NCBI GenBank assembly: GCA_035535015.1
Contig: DATLQU010000040.1
Location: 1-64,000, forward strand
Source of the DNA: Palsa-661 sp035535015
GTDB lineage: Bacteria > Actinomycetota > Acidimicrobiia > Acidimicrobiales > UBA8190
DNA length: 64,000 nucleotides
Direction: 5' to 3'
This document shows, piece after piece, positions 42,945 through 51,319 of this stretch (position 1 is the first letter of the stretch; each line of letters opens with the position of its first letter). The position numbers and the translations under genes were made by a program. The notes beneath the pieces are model-generated. The model saw only the letters and a list, made by a program, of their open reading frames with translations, was not told where the DNA came from and made no database searches.

Positions 42945-44105
42945 TCAACCGGGAACCTGCCAGTGCACGAGGTCGGTGCTCCGGGCGAGACCGATCTTGG
43001 CATGCCCCCACCCCCCGAACTGGGTCAGCTCGTCGCTGCCGGCGTAGCTGGCGTAGACGTAGCCGTCGACGGATCGGGCGTCACAGAGCAAGACCGAGTT
43101 GGCATGTTCGAAGCCCACGCTCGAGAGCCCGGGGCCGGTGTCCCAGGCCTGGGCCGGGATCTGCAGCTCGGTTCCCTTGGTCCAGTGGAGCCACGAGGCC
43201 GGCGTGGTGGCCGGGCCGACCAGTGAGAACAGCCACGGCTGGTCGAAGAGGTTGGAGGTGGCCACCAGCCGCCACCGGCCGTTCATGGTCAGGAACTCGA
43301 GATTCTCGACCGTGTCACCGTAGAGAGAGATGTCGGGCCGGCCCACCGCCACCCAGGGTCCGGCCAGCGAACCGCGCGGCGACCAGGCGATCTCGACATG
43401 TTGGACATCGGTGCCCGCCTTGTACCCGAGGATGAGGCCGTGACCCGTCCAGGCCAGCGCCGGATCGATCATCCGGTCGGCCGGCCGGGGGGCGAGACCC
43501 GGGGCCAATGCGTGCGGGGCCGACCAGCTCTGCAGATCGCGCGACGTCCGGTAGTACAGCTTCGACCGTCCTCCTCCCACTTCCCCCGGACCGGAGTCGT
43601 AGGTGGCCACGAAGGTCCCGGTCGGACTGCGCACGATGTCCGGTGACGCCACCCCGATCACCCCGGCCTGGGCCGGCCAGGGAGCCGGCTTCGACCAGTG
43701 CCGAAGGTCGGTACTGGTGGCGGCGGCCACGTCCCACCGCACCCCTCCCGGAAGCGAGGTGTCCACGGACACCTGGCTGAAGAGCATGTGCCACCGACCA
43801 CCGACCCAGACGAGGGCCTGGTCCTTCACTCCCGTACCGGGCTCGCTCAGGACGGGATTGGTCAGCTGCGACCACGCCACCTGCGGTTTTCGGGGACCCG
43901 GCACCACGCACGCGTGGTCCTGACCCGTCGCCACCACGACGGTGGGTGGTGCCGTGGGCACCGATGAGGCGGAACAGCCCGCCAGGGCCACCCCGAGCGC
44001 GCCCAAGACGAGAATCCGCCGGCCCCGCCGGCGCTCGTTGTGTGGTCGACCCGACACCGATCGACCCGTCACCGATCGACCCGACCCGATCGACCCGTCA
44101 CCCAT
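42945..44105 (-). CDS. Lipoprotein with five-bladed beta-propeller (GH43/GH32-like)
   Basis: 386 residues. A basic segment (NERRRGRR) and hydrophobic stretch lead to the lipobox ALAGC, so it is anchored by lipid outside the membrane. The rest has the repeated propeller pattern of GH43/GH32/GH68-like proteins: DQALVWVGGRWHMLFSQ, DVAAATSTDLRHWSKP, YRTSRDLQSWSAP, DPALAWTGHGLILGYK and GLARSTDLVHWQV. The acidic catalytic residues cannot be fixed by eye. The DNA for its first 20 residues is a short tandem repeat (about 44050-44105), so the true start may be a GTG further in. Confidence 0.75.
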   Translation of the reverse strand: MGDGSIGSGRSVTGRSVSGRPHNERRRGRRILVLGALGVALAGCSASSVPTAPPTVVVATGQDHACVVPGPRKPQVAWSQLTNPVLSEPGTGVKDQALVWVGGRWHMLFSQVSVDTSLPGGVRWDVAAATSTDLRHWSKPAPWPAQAGVIGVASPDIVRSPTGTFVATYDSGPGEVGGGRSKLYYRTSRDLQSWSAPHALAPGLAPRPADRMIDPALAWTGHGLILGYKAGTDVQHVEIAWSPRGSLAGPWVAVGRPDISLYGDTVENLEFLTMNGRWRLVATSNLFDQPWLFSLVGPATTPASWLHWTKGTELQIPAQAWDTGPGLSSVGFEHANSVLLCDARSVDGYVYASYAGSDELTQFGGWGHAKIGLARSTDLVHWQVPG

Positions 44106-44141
44106 CGGCCCATCATCGGGTATCCCTTCACGCGGCGGCGT

Positions 44142-44921
44142 TCACACCCACCCGAGGCCGCCCGCCGAACCGGGGTCGAGGTGGAGAGCGACCTGCGGCT
44201 GGGTGCGCAGGAAAGACGCCGGGCACGCCGTCGACAGGGGACCGAGGAGCGCAGCCCGAACGGGCCCGGCTTTGCGGGCCTCGGGGACGATGGCCAGGAC
44301 CCTCGTGGCGCGCAGCAGAGAGGGGATGGTCACGGTCACCGCCTCCGCCGGGACGTCGCCAATGGCGGCAAAGTGCCCCTCGTTCACCTGCTGCTGGCGG
44401 CAGGCGACCTCCAGCTCGACCACCTTGACGGCCCGGGGATCCTCGAAGTCGGCCACCGGCGGATCGTTGAAGGCCAGGTGGCCGTTCTCGCCGATGCCGA
44501 GACAGCACAGATCGAGAAGATGGGTCCGCAGCAGCTCGCTGTAGCGGTCGCACTCGACCGGGGGATCGGCCAGCCCGTCGAGGTAATGGGCGGTCCGAGG
44601 CTCGACCTGCTCGACGATCCGCTCCCTGATCCAGCGCTGGAATCCGGCGGGATGGTCCGGGCCGACCCCGACGTACTCGTCCATATGGAAGACGACCACG
44701 TCGGACCAGGGAACATCGGTCGTGCCATGGACCAGGGCGTCCACGAATTCGAGTTGCGAATTGCCGGTGGCGAACATGGCATGGGCCACCCCGCGGTCAG
44801 AGACGGCCTGCCGCAGGGTTTCGGCCGCCATCGCCGCCGCCGCCCGGCCGAGGGCACCGCTGTCGGGATGGACCGAGACCCCCATCTTCTCGACCACCCG
44901 CACCTCGGTTCCGCCGTGCAT
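44142..44921 (-). CDS. nagB: Glucosamine-6-phosphate deaminase family protein
   Basis: About 259 residues from the ATG at 44921. MFATGNSQLEFVDALV, VVVFHMDEYVGVG and LGIGENGHLAFNDPP are the substrate-phosphate, active-site Asp and catalytic Asn-Gly-His motifs of NagB. EGHFAAIGDVPAEAVTVTIP is the family's later active-site segment. The expected reaction turns glucosamine-6-phosphate into fructose-6-phosphate and ammonia. It is divergent from a sugar ABC transporter with a LacI-type operator between them. The two probably handle one amino sugar, though related isomerases act on other hexosamines. Confidence 0.88.
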   Translation of the reverse strand: MHGGTEVRVVEKMGVSVHPDSGALGRAAAAMAAETLRQAVSDRGVAHAMFATGNSQLEFVDALVHGTTDVPWSDVVVFHMDEYVGVGPDHPAGFQRWIRERIVEQVEPRTAHYLDGLADPPVECDRYSELLRTHLLDLCCLGIGENGHLAFNDPPVADFEDPRAVKVVELEVACRQQQVNEGHFAAIGDVPAEAVTVTIPSLLRATRVLAIVPEARKAGPVRAALLGPLSTACPASFLRTQPQVALHLDPGSAGGLGWV

Positions 44922-44980
44922 GGCCGCACTGTAGGCCGCCGTCCTCGGGCCCAGGCCGCCGGATTCGGGACTTGCGCCTG

Positions 44981-44994
44981 TGAAACCGGTTCTA
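44981..44994. promoter_or_regulatory. LacI-family-type operator
   Basis: TGAAACCGGTTCTA is a near-perfect palindrome around the central CG, the form bound by LacI/GalR-type regulators (TGAAACCGGTTTCA-like). It lies in the divergent region between the NagB-like gene and the sugar ABC operon, 60 bases from the former start and about 97 from the latter. No LacI-family gene is in the window. Confidence 0.65.
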
Positions 44995-45090
44995 GATGAA
45001 AGTGACAGGCCCCCGAGGGCGCAGCCCAACTAGGGTGTCCACGTCTCGTCGGCAGTACCGGCGACCAGGGGAACAGGGGAGGGAGTCCAC

Positions 45091-46293
45091 ATGACCCGTA
45101 AGGGCCTGACCCGCAAGGGCACGCTGATTCGCATCGGGGGGGTCCTGATGGCATCAGGATTGATTCTCGCTGCGTGTAGTTCGAACAACAATGGGGCCAC
45201 CAACAGCACGACGACGACATCAGGTGGCGGGGGCAGTTCCGCCGCTGCGCTGGCGGCCGCCGAGGCCGCCACCACCGCCGGCTACAAGGGGACCAGCACG
45301 AACGTCGATCCCACGCCGCGGCCGGCGGCCAAGAACAAGGTGGTCGCCATCATCTCGGCCGGCCAGCTGGCGGACAGCAACTCCGTGCCCGTGGCCGGGG
45401 CCATGGAGGCGGCCCAGGCCATCGGCTGGACGCCGCACCTCTATGACGCGCAGCTCAAACCGTCGAACTACGCCCCCCTCGTGCGCCAGGCCATCGCCGC
45501 CCACGTGAACGGGATCATCCTCGACGCCATCGATTGCGACACGGTGAAGCAACCCCTGGAAGAGGCCAAGGCGGCCGGGATCCTCGTCACCGCCATGTAC
45601 GCCTTCGACTGCAACGACCCCCACGCCGGCGGAGGCACGACCAGCCTGTACAGCGCCGTGACCAGCTACGGGGCCCAGCACGCCAACCTCGACGCCTTCA
45701 CCGAGTCGTACGGCGTCAACCAGGCCAATTACGTCATCGCCAAGTCGCACAACACGGCCAAGATCATCGCCGTGCAGGACCCGGAGTTCACGGTCCTCTA
45801 TTACACGTGGAAGGGTTTCGTCGACACCATCGCCAAGTCCCACGGTTCGGTGGTCCTGGACACGTTGGACATCACCCAGGCCGACATCCTCGACGGGAAC
45901 ATCAAGACCAAGATCCAGGCGGAGATGCTCCGGTACCCCCAGGCCAACTGGATCAAGAGCCCCTTCACCTACGCCACGACGTTCGGCATCGTCCCCGCCC
46001 TCGGAACCAATCCGAACCACATCAGCGTCATGGGTGGTGAGGGCTTCCACGACGAGCTCCAGCTCGTCCGCTCAGGCAAGATCACGGCTACCAACGCCAT
46101 CTCGTCGAACTGGACGGGTTGGGCCGCCGTCGACACGCTGAACAGCGCCTTTCTCCACAAGAAGCCGGTCGACAGCGGCATCGGGTGGACCCTCGTCGAC
46201 GCCACCCACAACCTGCCCACCGATCCCAACGCGGACTACACGCCGCCGATCGACTACAAGGCCGAGTACAAGAAGGCGTGGGGAGTGGGCTGA
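45091..46293 (+). CDS. Sugar ABC transporter substrate-binding lipoprotein (RbsB type)
   Basis: 400 residues. A signal peptide ends in the lipobox LAAC, followed by a Ser/Thr/Gly linker. The fold is a type I periplasmic-binding protein of the CUT2 group: NKVVAIISAGQLADSN, AIGWTPHLYDAQLKPSNYAPLVRQAIAAHVNGIILDAID (in pieces), ISVMGGEGFHDELQLVRSGK. A clear ribosome binding site (GGGGAGGGAG) precedes the ATG. The ligand is a sugar or sugar derivative; the nearby deaminase gene hints at an amino sugar. Confidence 0.88.
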   Translation: MTRKGLTRKGTLIRIGGVLMASGLILAACSSNNNGATNSTTTTSGGGGSSAAALAAAEAATTAGYKGTSTNVDPTPRPAAKNKVVAIISAGQLADSNSVPVAGAMEAAQAIGWTPHLYDAQLKPSNYAPLVRQAIAAHVNGIILDAIDCDTVKQPLEEAKAAGILVTAMYAFDCNDPHAGGGTTSLYSAVTSYGAQHANLDAFTESYGVNQANYVIAKSHNTAKIIAVQDPEFTVLYYTWKGFVDTIAKSHGSVVLDTLDITQADILDGNIKTKIQAEMLRYPQANWIKSPFTYATTFGIVPALGTNPNHISVMGGEGFHDELQLVRSGKITATNAISSNWTGWAAVDTLNSAFLHKKPVDSGIGWTLVDATHNLPTDPNADYTPPIDYKAEYKKAWGVG

Positions 46294-47903
46294 TGAACGG
46301 GGCCGGCGGGCCCGGTGACCAGGCCGCCTCCGACCCGAGGGCACCGGCCGAGCATGCAGTACCGACCGCAGGGCCACCCTCCGGGGTGGCCCTGCGGATC
46401 GACCACATGTCGAAGACCTTCCCCGGGACCCGGGCGCTCGACGACGTCTGCTTCGAGATCCGATCGGGCGAGATTCACGCGCTCGTCGGGGGAAACGGCT
46501 CGGGTAAGTCGACGCTCATCAAGATCCTGGCCGGCGTCTACCACGCCGACCCCGGCGGTTCGATCACGGTCGGTGACACGACGGTGGCGGCCGACCACAC
46601 CACCCCGGCCAAGGCCCGGGCCATGGGCCTGCACTTCGTCCACCAGAACCCCGGGGTCTTTCCCGCCCTGTCGGTGGCCGAGAACATGGTGATCGGCCAC
46701 GGCTTCGACACCAGGGCCGGGGGATCCATCAAATGGCGGGCGCTGCGTCGTCAGACGCAGGCGCTGCTCGATCGTTACGAGATCCAGGTTCGCCCCGAGA
46801 CCCTGGTGCGGGCGCTCCGGCCGGCGGAACGGGCCATGGTGGCCATCGCCCGGGCCCTGCAGGACCAAGAAGGCCAGCACACCGGTGTCCTCGTCCTCGA
46901 CGAACCGACGGCGTCGCTGCCCCGGGCCGAGGTCGTCCGGCTCATGGGGGCGCTCAACCGCTTCGCCGCCGCCGGTCAGACCATCCTGTTCGTCAGCCAC
47001 CGGCTCGACGAGGTGATCGACACCGCCGCCCAGGCGACGGTGCTACGCGACGGCAGACTGGCCGGCACCCTGGTGGGCGACGGCATCACCGAAGCAAAGC
47101 TCATCGAGCTCATCGCCGGTCGGGCACTTGACCACATGTACCCGGCCATGCCCCCGGTCCAGTCGGACGAGATCGTCCTCGAAGCCAAGGGACTCCGGGG
47201 CGGGCCGCTGGCCGGCGTCGATTTCCAGTTGCGACGCGGCGAGGTGCTCGGCATCGCCGGTCTTCTCGGGTCCGGGCGCTCCGAACTGCTCAAGATGATC
47301 TTCGGCGCCTATCCGATCCGGTCGGGGGCCCTTGAATTCGAGGGGCGCCCGGTCAAGCTCCGCGACATCGGCGACGCCATGGATCTCGGGATCGCCTACG
47401 TCCCCGAGGACCGTAGCGGCGAGGCGGCCTTCCTCGACCAGACCCTGGCCGACAACGTGGTGGCCTCGTCCGTCGGACGCTACTGGCGGGCTCTGAGGCT
47501 ACGTACGCGCGCCATGGAAGCCGATGCCCGCTCCATCATTCAGACGTACTTCATCCGGGCCTCGTCGGAACGGCAGAAAATGGGTACCTTGTCGGGCGGC
47601 AACCAACAGAAGGTCATCGTGGCCCGGTGGTTGAGCCGCAACCCGAGGGTGCTCCTGCTCGACGAGCCCACCCAGGGTGTCGACGTCAATGCCCGGGCCG
47701 AGATCTACCAGCTGATCCGGTCCGCGGTGGAGAAGGGATGCTCCGTGCTCCTGGTGTCGAGTGACTTCGAGGAACTGTCGCACGTGGCGGACCGGGCGAT
47801 CGTTCTCCGCGGTGGTCGTGTGGGTGCCGAGCTGCGGGGCGCAGACATCGAGGCCGTCCGTCTGACCGAATTGGCCTTCAGCACCCAGGAGGTGGCTTCA
47901 TGA
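46293..47903 (+). CDS. Sugar ABC transporter ATPase, two fused domains (RbsA type)
   Basis: 536 residues with two ABC domains. The first has Walker A GGNGSGKST and Walker B VLVLDEPTAS, but its signature region reads RALRPAERAMVAIARAL instead of LSGG. The second has a variant P-loop (GLLGSGRSELLKMIFG), signature LSGGNQQKVIVARWL and Walker B LLLDEPTQGVDV. One degenerate site is usual in CUT2 transporters. The ATG shares one base with the preceding stop (TGATG) and the end overlaps the permease gene by four bases. Confidence 0.9.
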   Translation: MNGAGGPGDQAASDPRAPAEHAVPTAGPPSGVALRIDHMSKTFPGTRALDDVCFEIRSGEIHALVGGNGSGKSTLIKILAGVYHADPGGSITVGDTTVAADHTTPAKARAMGLHFVHQNPGVFPALSVAENMVIGHGFDTRAGGSIKWRALRRQTQALLDRYEIQVRPETLVRALRPAERAMVAIARALQDQEGQHTGVLVLDEPTASLPRAEVVRLMGALNRFAAAGQTILFVSHRLDEVIDTAAQATVLRDGRLAGTLVGDGITEAKLIELIAGRALDHMYPAMPPVQSDEIVLEAKGLRGGPLAGVDFQLRRGEVLGIAGLLGSGRSELLKMIFGAYPIRSGALEFEGRPVKLRDIGDAMDLGIAYVPEDRSGEAAFLDQTLADNVVASSVGRYWRALRLRTRAMEADARSIIQTYFIRASSERQKMGTLSGGNQQKVIVARWLSRNPRVLLLDEPTQGVDVNARAEIYQLIRSAVEKGCSVLLVSSDFEELSHVADRAIVLRGGRVGAELRGADIEAVRLTELAFSTQEVAS

Positions 47904-48961
47904 GCGTCGTGGCCGACGCACCGGCGGGAGAAGGCGGAACCACCGGCGGCGCTCCGGGGCTCGAGAATCCCGGGAAAGCCGTCAGAAGTGAGAGCCGTGA
48001 ACGCCTGCTCGAATTCATCGAGCGGTACGCGTTGGTGGTCCTGTTCATCGCCACCTTCGTGTTCTTCAGCCTCTGGTCGAAGACGTCGGGTACGTTCCCC
48101 CATTCGCAGAACATCAAGAACGTGCTCGGCAACGAGGCCGTCACCGGCATCCTGGCCCTGGCCATCATGATCCCCCTGGTCTGCGGGGAGTTCGACTTCT
48201 CGGTGGGCAACACCGCCGGTCTCACCCAGGTCCTGTGTGCCGGATTCATGGCCCGGCTGGGCATGCCGGTGGCCCTGGCCGTCCTCATCCCCATCGGCAT
48301 CGGCGCCTTCATCGGGCTGGCCAACGGGAACACCGTGGCCCGGGTGGGGGTGAATTCCCTGATCGTCACCCTGGGCATCTCGTCGGTCCTGCTGGGCATC
48401 GTCGAGTGGTACACGGGCGGCCAATCGATCATCAATAACATATCGACGGGGCTGATCAACCTGGGTTCCGGCCAGTGGTTCGGTCTGCCCCGGACCATCT
48501 ACTATCTCGCCGCCGCGGCCATCGCCGTCCACTACATGCTCGAGCACACCCCCTTCGGCCGCTATCTCTACAGCATCGGGTCGAACCGCGACGCGGCCCG
48601 CCTGGTGGGACTTCCCGTCGAGAGGTACGTGCTCCTGGCCTTCACCTTGTCGGGGGCCCTGGCCGGCGTAGCCGGAGTCCTGTTGGTGGCCTACAACGGG
48701 ACGGGCAGCCCGCAGGTGGGGACGATCCTCGACACCCTGCAGGCCCTGGCCGCCGCCTACCTGGGTGCCACGGCCATCAAGCCGGGACGCTTCAATGTCC
48801 TGGGCACCATGATCGCCATCTTCTTCCTGGCGTACACGGTCACGGGTCTGTCCCTGGCCGGCGTGGCGGACTGGATCAACAACGTCTTCGACGGAGGTGC
48901 GCTCTTCCTGGCCGTCCTCGTCTCCACCATTATCGGCCGCCGCCGGGCCGGGACCGCCTGA
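47900..48961 (+). CDS. Sugar ABC transporter permease (RbsC type)
   Basis: 353 residues with about ten hydrophobic segments and the CUT2 permease motif IPLVCGEFDFSVGNTAGLTQ, then NSLIVTLGISSVLLGIV, SIGSNRDAARLVGLPVERY and LAAAYLGATAIKPGRFNVLGT (in pieces). An ATGA overlap couples it to the ATPase. With the lipoprotein it completes the importer. Confidence 0.9.
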   Translation: MSVVADAPAGEGGTTGGAPGLENPGKAVRSESRERLLEFIERYALVVLFIATFVFFSLWSKTSGTFPHSQNIKNVLGNEAVTGILALAIMIPLVCGEFDFSVGNTAGLTQVLCAGFMARLGMPVALAVLIPIGIGAFIGLANGNTVARVGVNSLIVTLGISSVLLGIVEWYTGGQSIINNISTGLINLGSGQWFGLPRTIYYLAAAAIAVHYMLEHTPFGRYLYSIGSNRDAARLVGLPVERYVLLAFTLSGALAGVAGVLLVAYNGTGSPQVGTILDTLQALAAAYLGATAIKPGRFNVLGTMIAIFFLAYTVTGLSLAGVADWINNVFDGGALFLAVLVSTIIGRRRAGTA

Positions 48962-49008
48962 GCCCACCCGAGTCCCCGGCCACATACTCACCGACAAGGA
49001 ACCCACCC

Positions 49009-49434
49009 ATGGCTCGCAACACGAAGACCGATCAGCTGCGCGGAGTTCAGATGTTCTCGGCCTGCACCGACAAGGAACTGGCGCAGATCGCCCGGGCCTG
49101 CGACGAGGTGGTCGTCGATTCCGACGCCGTCATCGTCGAGGAGGGGTCCGCCGGCGAGGACTTCTACCTCATCGCCACCGGCGAGGCGGCGGTCACCCGG
49201 GGCGGGCAGCCGGTGGCGACACTGAGGTCGGGGCAGTACTTCGGGGAGCTCTCGTTGCTCGACCCGGGCCCCCGAAACGCCACGGTGACGGCGGCGACGC
49301 CGATGACATTGCTCAAACTGGGCCGCAGCGAATTCGGCGCCGTCCTCGACTCCTGGCCCGGTGTCGCCCACAAACTTCTCGAGCAGATGGCCAAGAGGCT
49401 CCGCCTCGCCGACGAGAGGGCTGTCACCAACTGA
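49009..49434 (+). CDS. Stand-alone cyclic-nucleotide-binding domain protein
   Basis: 141 residues, essentially one Crp-type sensor domain: MFSACTDKELAQIARACDEV, EEGSAGEDFYLIATGEA, then the phosphate-binding cassette YFGELSLLDPGPRNATVTA with the conserved Gly-Glu and Arg. There is no helix-turn-helix or enzyme domain. AAGGAA precedes the ATG. It follows the sugar permease by 47 bases and may be in the same transcript, giving a possible cAMP link to sugar uptake. Confidence 0.85.
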   Translation: MARNTKTDQLRGVQMFSACTDKELAQIARACDEVVVDSDAVIVEEGSAGEDFYLIATGEAAVTRGGQPVATLRSGQYFGELSLLDPGPRNATVTAATPMTLLKLGRSEFGAVLDSWPGVAHKLLEQMAKRLRLADERAVTN

Positions 49435-49446
49435 GCGGCGCCGCTC
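49433..49446. terminator. Perfect GC palindrome between convergent genes
   Basis: GAGCGGCGCCGCTC starts inside the stop of the cyclic-nucleotide-binding gene. A nested stem, GCCGC-TCGCCT-GCGGC, overlaps it. It could terminate both convergent genes but lacks a T tract. Confidence 0.35.
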
Positions 49447-49466
49447 GCCTGCGGCGGCGTCAGGCT

Positions 49467-49793
49467 TCAGACATCGGCCGAGGAGACACCGGTCACCGTC
49501 AGCCAGCTCGTCGCCGCCTCCGTCTCGACCAGGCAATGGGGCGTCCCCGCCGGCAGCAGGACCCAGTCCCCGGGGCGCAGATGCATCCGCTGTCCGTCGA
49601 CGTCGAGTGTGGCCCCGCCGTCGAGGACGACGACCCATTCGTCGGTGTCCTGCCGGTAGTCGACGGGTCCGTCGAGTCGACCACTCAGGATCTGGTCGAC
49701 CACCACCTCACCGATCTCGGCCAGCCGGTGCGTCTGCTCCCCTGTTGTCGGTGCTGTGTCAGGACTCTGCAGACGACCTCGGGTGATTGGCAT
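49467..49793 (-). CDS. Small cupin-domain protein
   Basis: 108 residues. The cupin motifs are YRQDTDEWVVVLDGGATLDV (weak first motif) and LRPGDWVLLPAGTPHCLVET (second motif, with PAGTPH). The first motif lacks the usual His-x-His, so metal binding may be partial. Single-domain cupins of this size include sugar isomerases and regulators; no function can be assigned. It is divergent from the exported protein gene. Confidence 0.75.
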   Translation of the reverse strand: MPITRGRLQSPDTAPTTGEQTHRLAEIGEVVVDQILSGRLDGPVDYRQDTDEWVVVLDGGATLDVDGQRMHLRPGDWVLLPAGTPHCLVETEAATSWLTVTGVSSADV

Positions 49794-49866
49794 GGGTTGA
49801 CGCTACCGCTGAGCAGGCGTTTCGCTACCGTCTCGGTATGGGACGGCGCCATTGTCGAAGAGTCCG

Positions 49867-51123
49867 ATGACCCTCCCCGACCGGCGGAGGCGTGCGGCGG
49901 CGGCGTCTGCCGTGACCCTGGCCGTCACCGTGACCCTGGCCGTCACCCTCGTGACCACGGGGCCGGCGGGTGCGGCCCGGGTTCCGGTGGCGGCCGACAC
50001 CGCTGCCGGTACGAGCGTCGATGCGGCGTACCAGTTCCTCGATCTCATGATGGACAAGTACGCCACCGGATCCACCGTGCGCCTGGTCCAGAGCTTCACC
50101 GGCGGTCTCCTCGGCCAGCAGCACTTCACCGACTCGGAGACCTACGACGATGCCCTGATCATCGACGCCTATCTGACCGAGGGAACGACTGACGGGCTGG
50201 CCCGGGCCGAAGTGGTGGGGAAAGCCCTGCTGTACGTGCAGGCGCACGACCCGAAGCACGACGGCCGGATAAGGCAGGCCTACGCCCCGGAGCCACTGGC
50301 GGGCAAGAAGGTGAAGATCATCGGCAAGGCGAGCGACGTCGGCAACATGGCCTGGGTCGGCCAGTCGCTGGTTGAGCTCTACGCCGCCACCGGCACGCCG
50401 GCCTACCTGGCCGGAGCGGTCTCGATCGGGGATTGGGTCCAGGCCCATGCCGCCGACAGCCGGGGGTCCGGCGGCTACACCGGTGGGGACATGGCGTCGG
50501 GCCGGCGCATCACGTGGAAGTCGACCGAGCACAACATCGACCTTTTCGTCCTGTTCACCAGCCTGGCCGCCGAAACCGGTGACGGCTCCTGGTCGACCTG
50601 GGCGGCGTCGGCCCGTCGGTTCGTGGTGTCCATGTGGGACCGATCGGCCGGCCGGTTCTCGGTGGGGACGACGACCAACGGCGTCACGCCCAACGAGAGC
50701 GAACAGCCCGAGGACGTGAACAGCTGGTCGTATCTGGCGCTCCACGACCCGACCTATGCCTCGTCCCTCGATTGGGACGTGACCTATCTGGCCGTCACCG
50801 CCGGAGGATTCAGCGGCGTGAGCTTCTGCGCGGGCGACCGCAGCGGTGTCTGGTTCGAAGGGACCGCGCATCTGGCCGACGCCCTCGAGCTCCGGTCGGG
50901 GACCGGTGACGCCACCCAGGCCGGTCGCTACCTGGCCGAGGTGGCCGCCGGCCAGAGCGGCGGCCCGAATAGCGACGGCATGGGTGTCATCGCCGCCTCG
51001 GAGAACGATCTGAGCGACTGCGACGGCGACTCCTACGACGCCTCGCTCCACACCGGCGCCACGGCCTGGTACATCCTGGCGGCGCAGCGGGTGAATCCCC
51101 TGTCGCTGTTCGAGGCCACCTGA
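49867..51123 (+). CDS. Exported protein with (alpha/alpha)-toroid look, unknown function
   Basis: About 418 residues. The ATG at 49867 has GAAGAG five bases upstream and gives a clean signal peptide (RRRR, then an Ala/Val/Thr core, cleavage near AGAA). The mature part is helical with aromatic-rich turns typical of six-hairpin glycosidases and epimerases: AAYQFLDLMMDKYATG, DDALIIDAYLTEG, NMAWVGQSLVELYAATG, YLAGAVSIGDWVQ, NIDLFVLFTSLAAETGD, VWFEGTAHLADALEL. No family-specific catalytic motif was recognised. A short DNA repeat (CCGTGACCCTGG-like) encodes part of the signal core. Confidence 0.7.
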   Translation: MTLPDRRRRAAAASAVTLAVTVTLAVTLVTTGPAGAARVPVAADTAAGTSVDAAYQFLDLMMDKYATGSTVRLVQSFTGGLLGQQHFTDSETYDDALIIDAYLTEGTTDGLARAEVVGKALLYVQAHDPKHDGRIRQAYAPEPLAGKKVKIIGKASDVGNMAWVGQSLVELYAATGTPAYLAGAVSIGDWVQAHAADSRGSGGYTGGDMASGRRITWKSTEHNIDLFVLFTSLAAETGDGSWSTWAASARRFVVSMWDRSAGRFSVGTTTNGVTPNESEQPEDVNSWSYLALHDPTYASSLDWDVTYLAVTAGGFSGVSFCAGDRSGVWFEGTAHLADALELRSGTGDATQAGRYLAEVAAGQSGGPNSDGMGVIAASENDLSDCDGDSYDASLHTGATAWYILAAQRVNPLSLFEAT

Positions 51124-51153
51124 ACCTTCGCCCGGCCGCCTATCGTGGACTGA

Positions 51154-51312
51154 GTGGGGTGTCTGATCGCCGTCTTTCTCTTGCTGGCCCTGATCTTCGC
51201 CGGCTTCGGCTTCGCTGTTCACCTTCTCTGGATCATCTCCGCCGTCTTCTTCATCTGTTGGCTGGCCGGTTACGGTTTCGCCCGGGGCCAGCGCCGCGGC
51301 GGAGGGCGGTAG
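51154..51312 (+). CDS. Small hydrophobic membrane protein
   Basis: A 52-residue protein (GTG start): a Leu/Phe/Ala-rich first segment (CLIAVFLLLALIFAGFGFAV), a short turn, a second hydrophobic segment (LWIISAVFFICWLAGYGFA) and a basic Gly/Arg tail. This is the layout of the small two-helix hydrophobic proteins common in actinobacteria. No strong ribosome binding site is seen (GGACTGA only). It lies 30 bases after the exported protein gene and 7 bases from the stop of the convergent gene. Confidence 0.6.
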   Translation: MGCLIAVFLLLALIFAGFGFAVHLLWIISAVFFICWLAGYGFARGQRRGGGR

Positions 51313-51319
51313 CGCCGCG

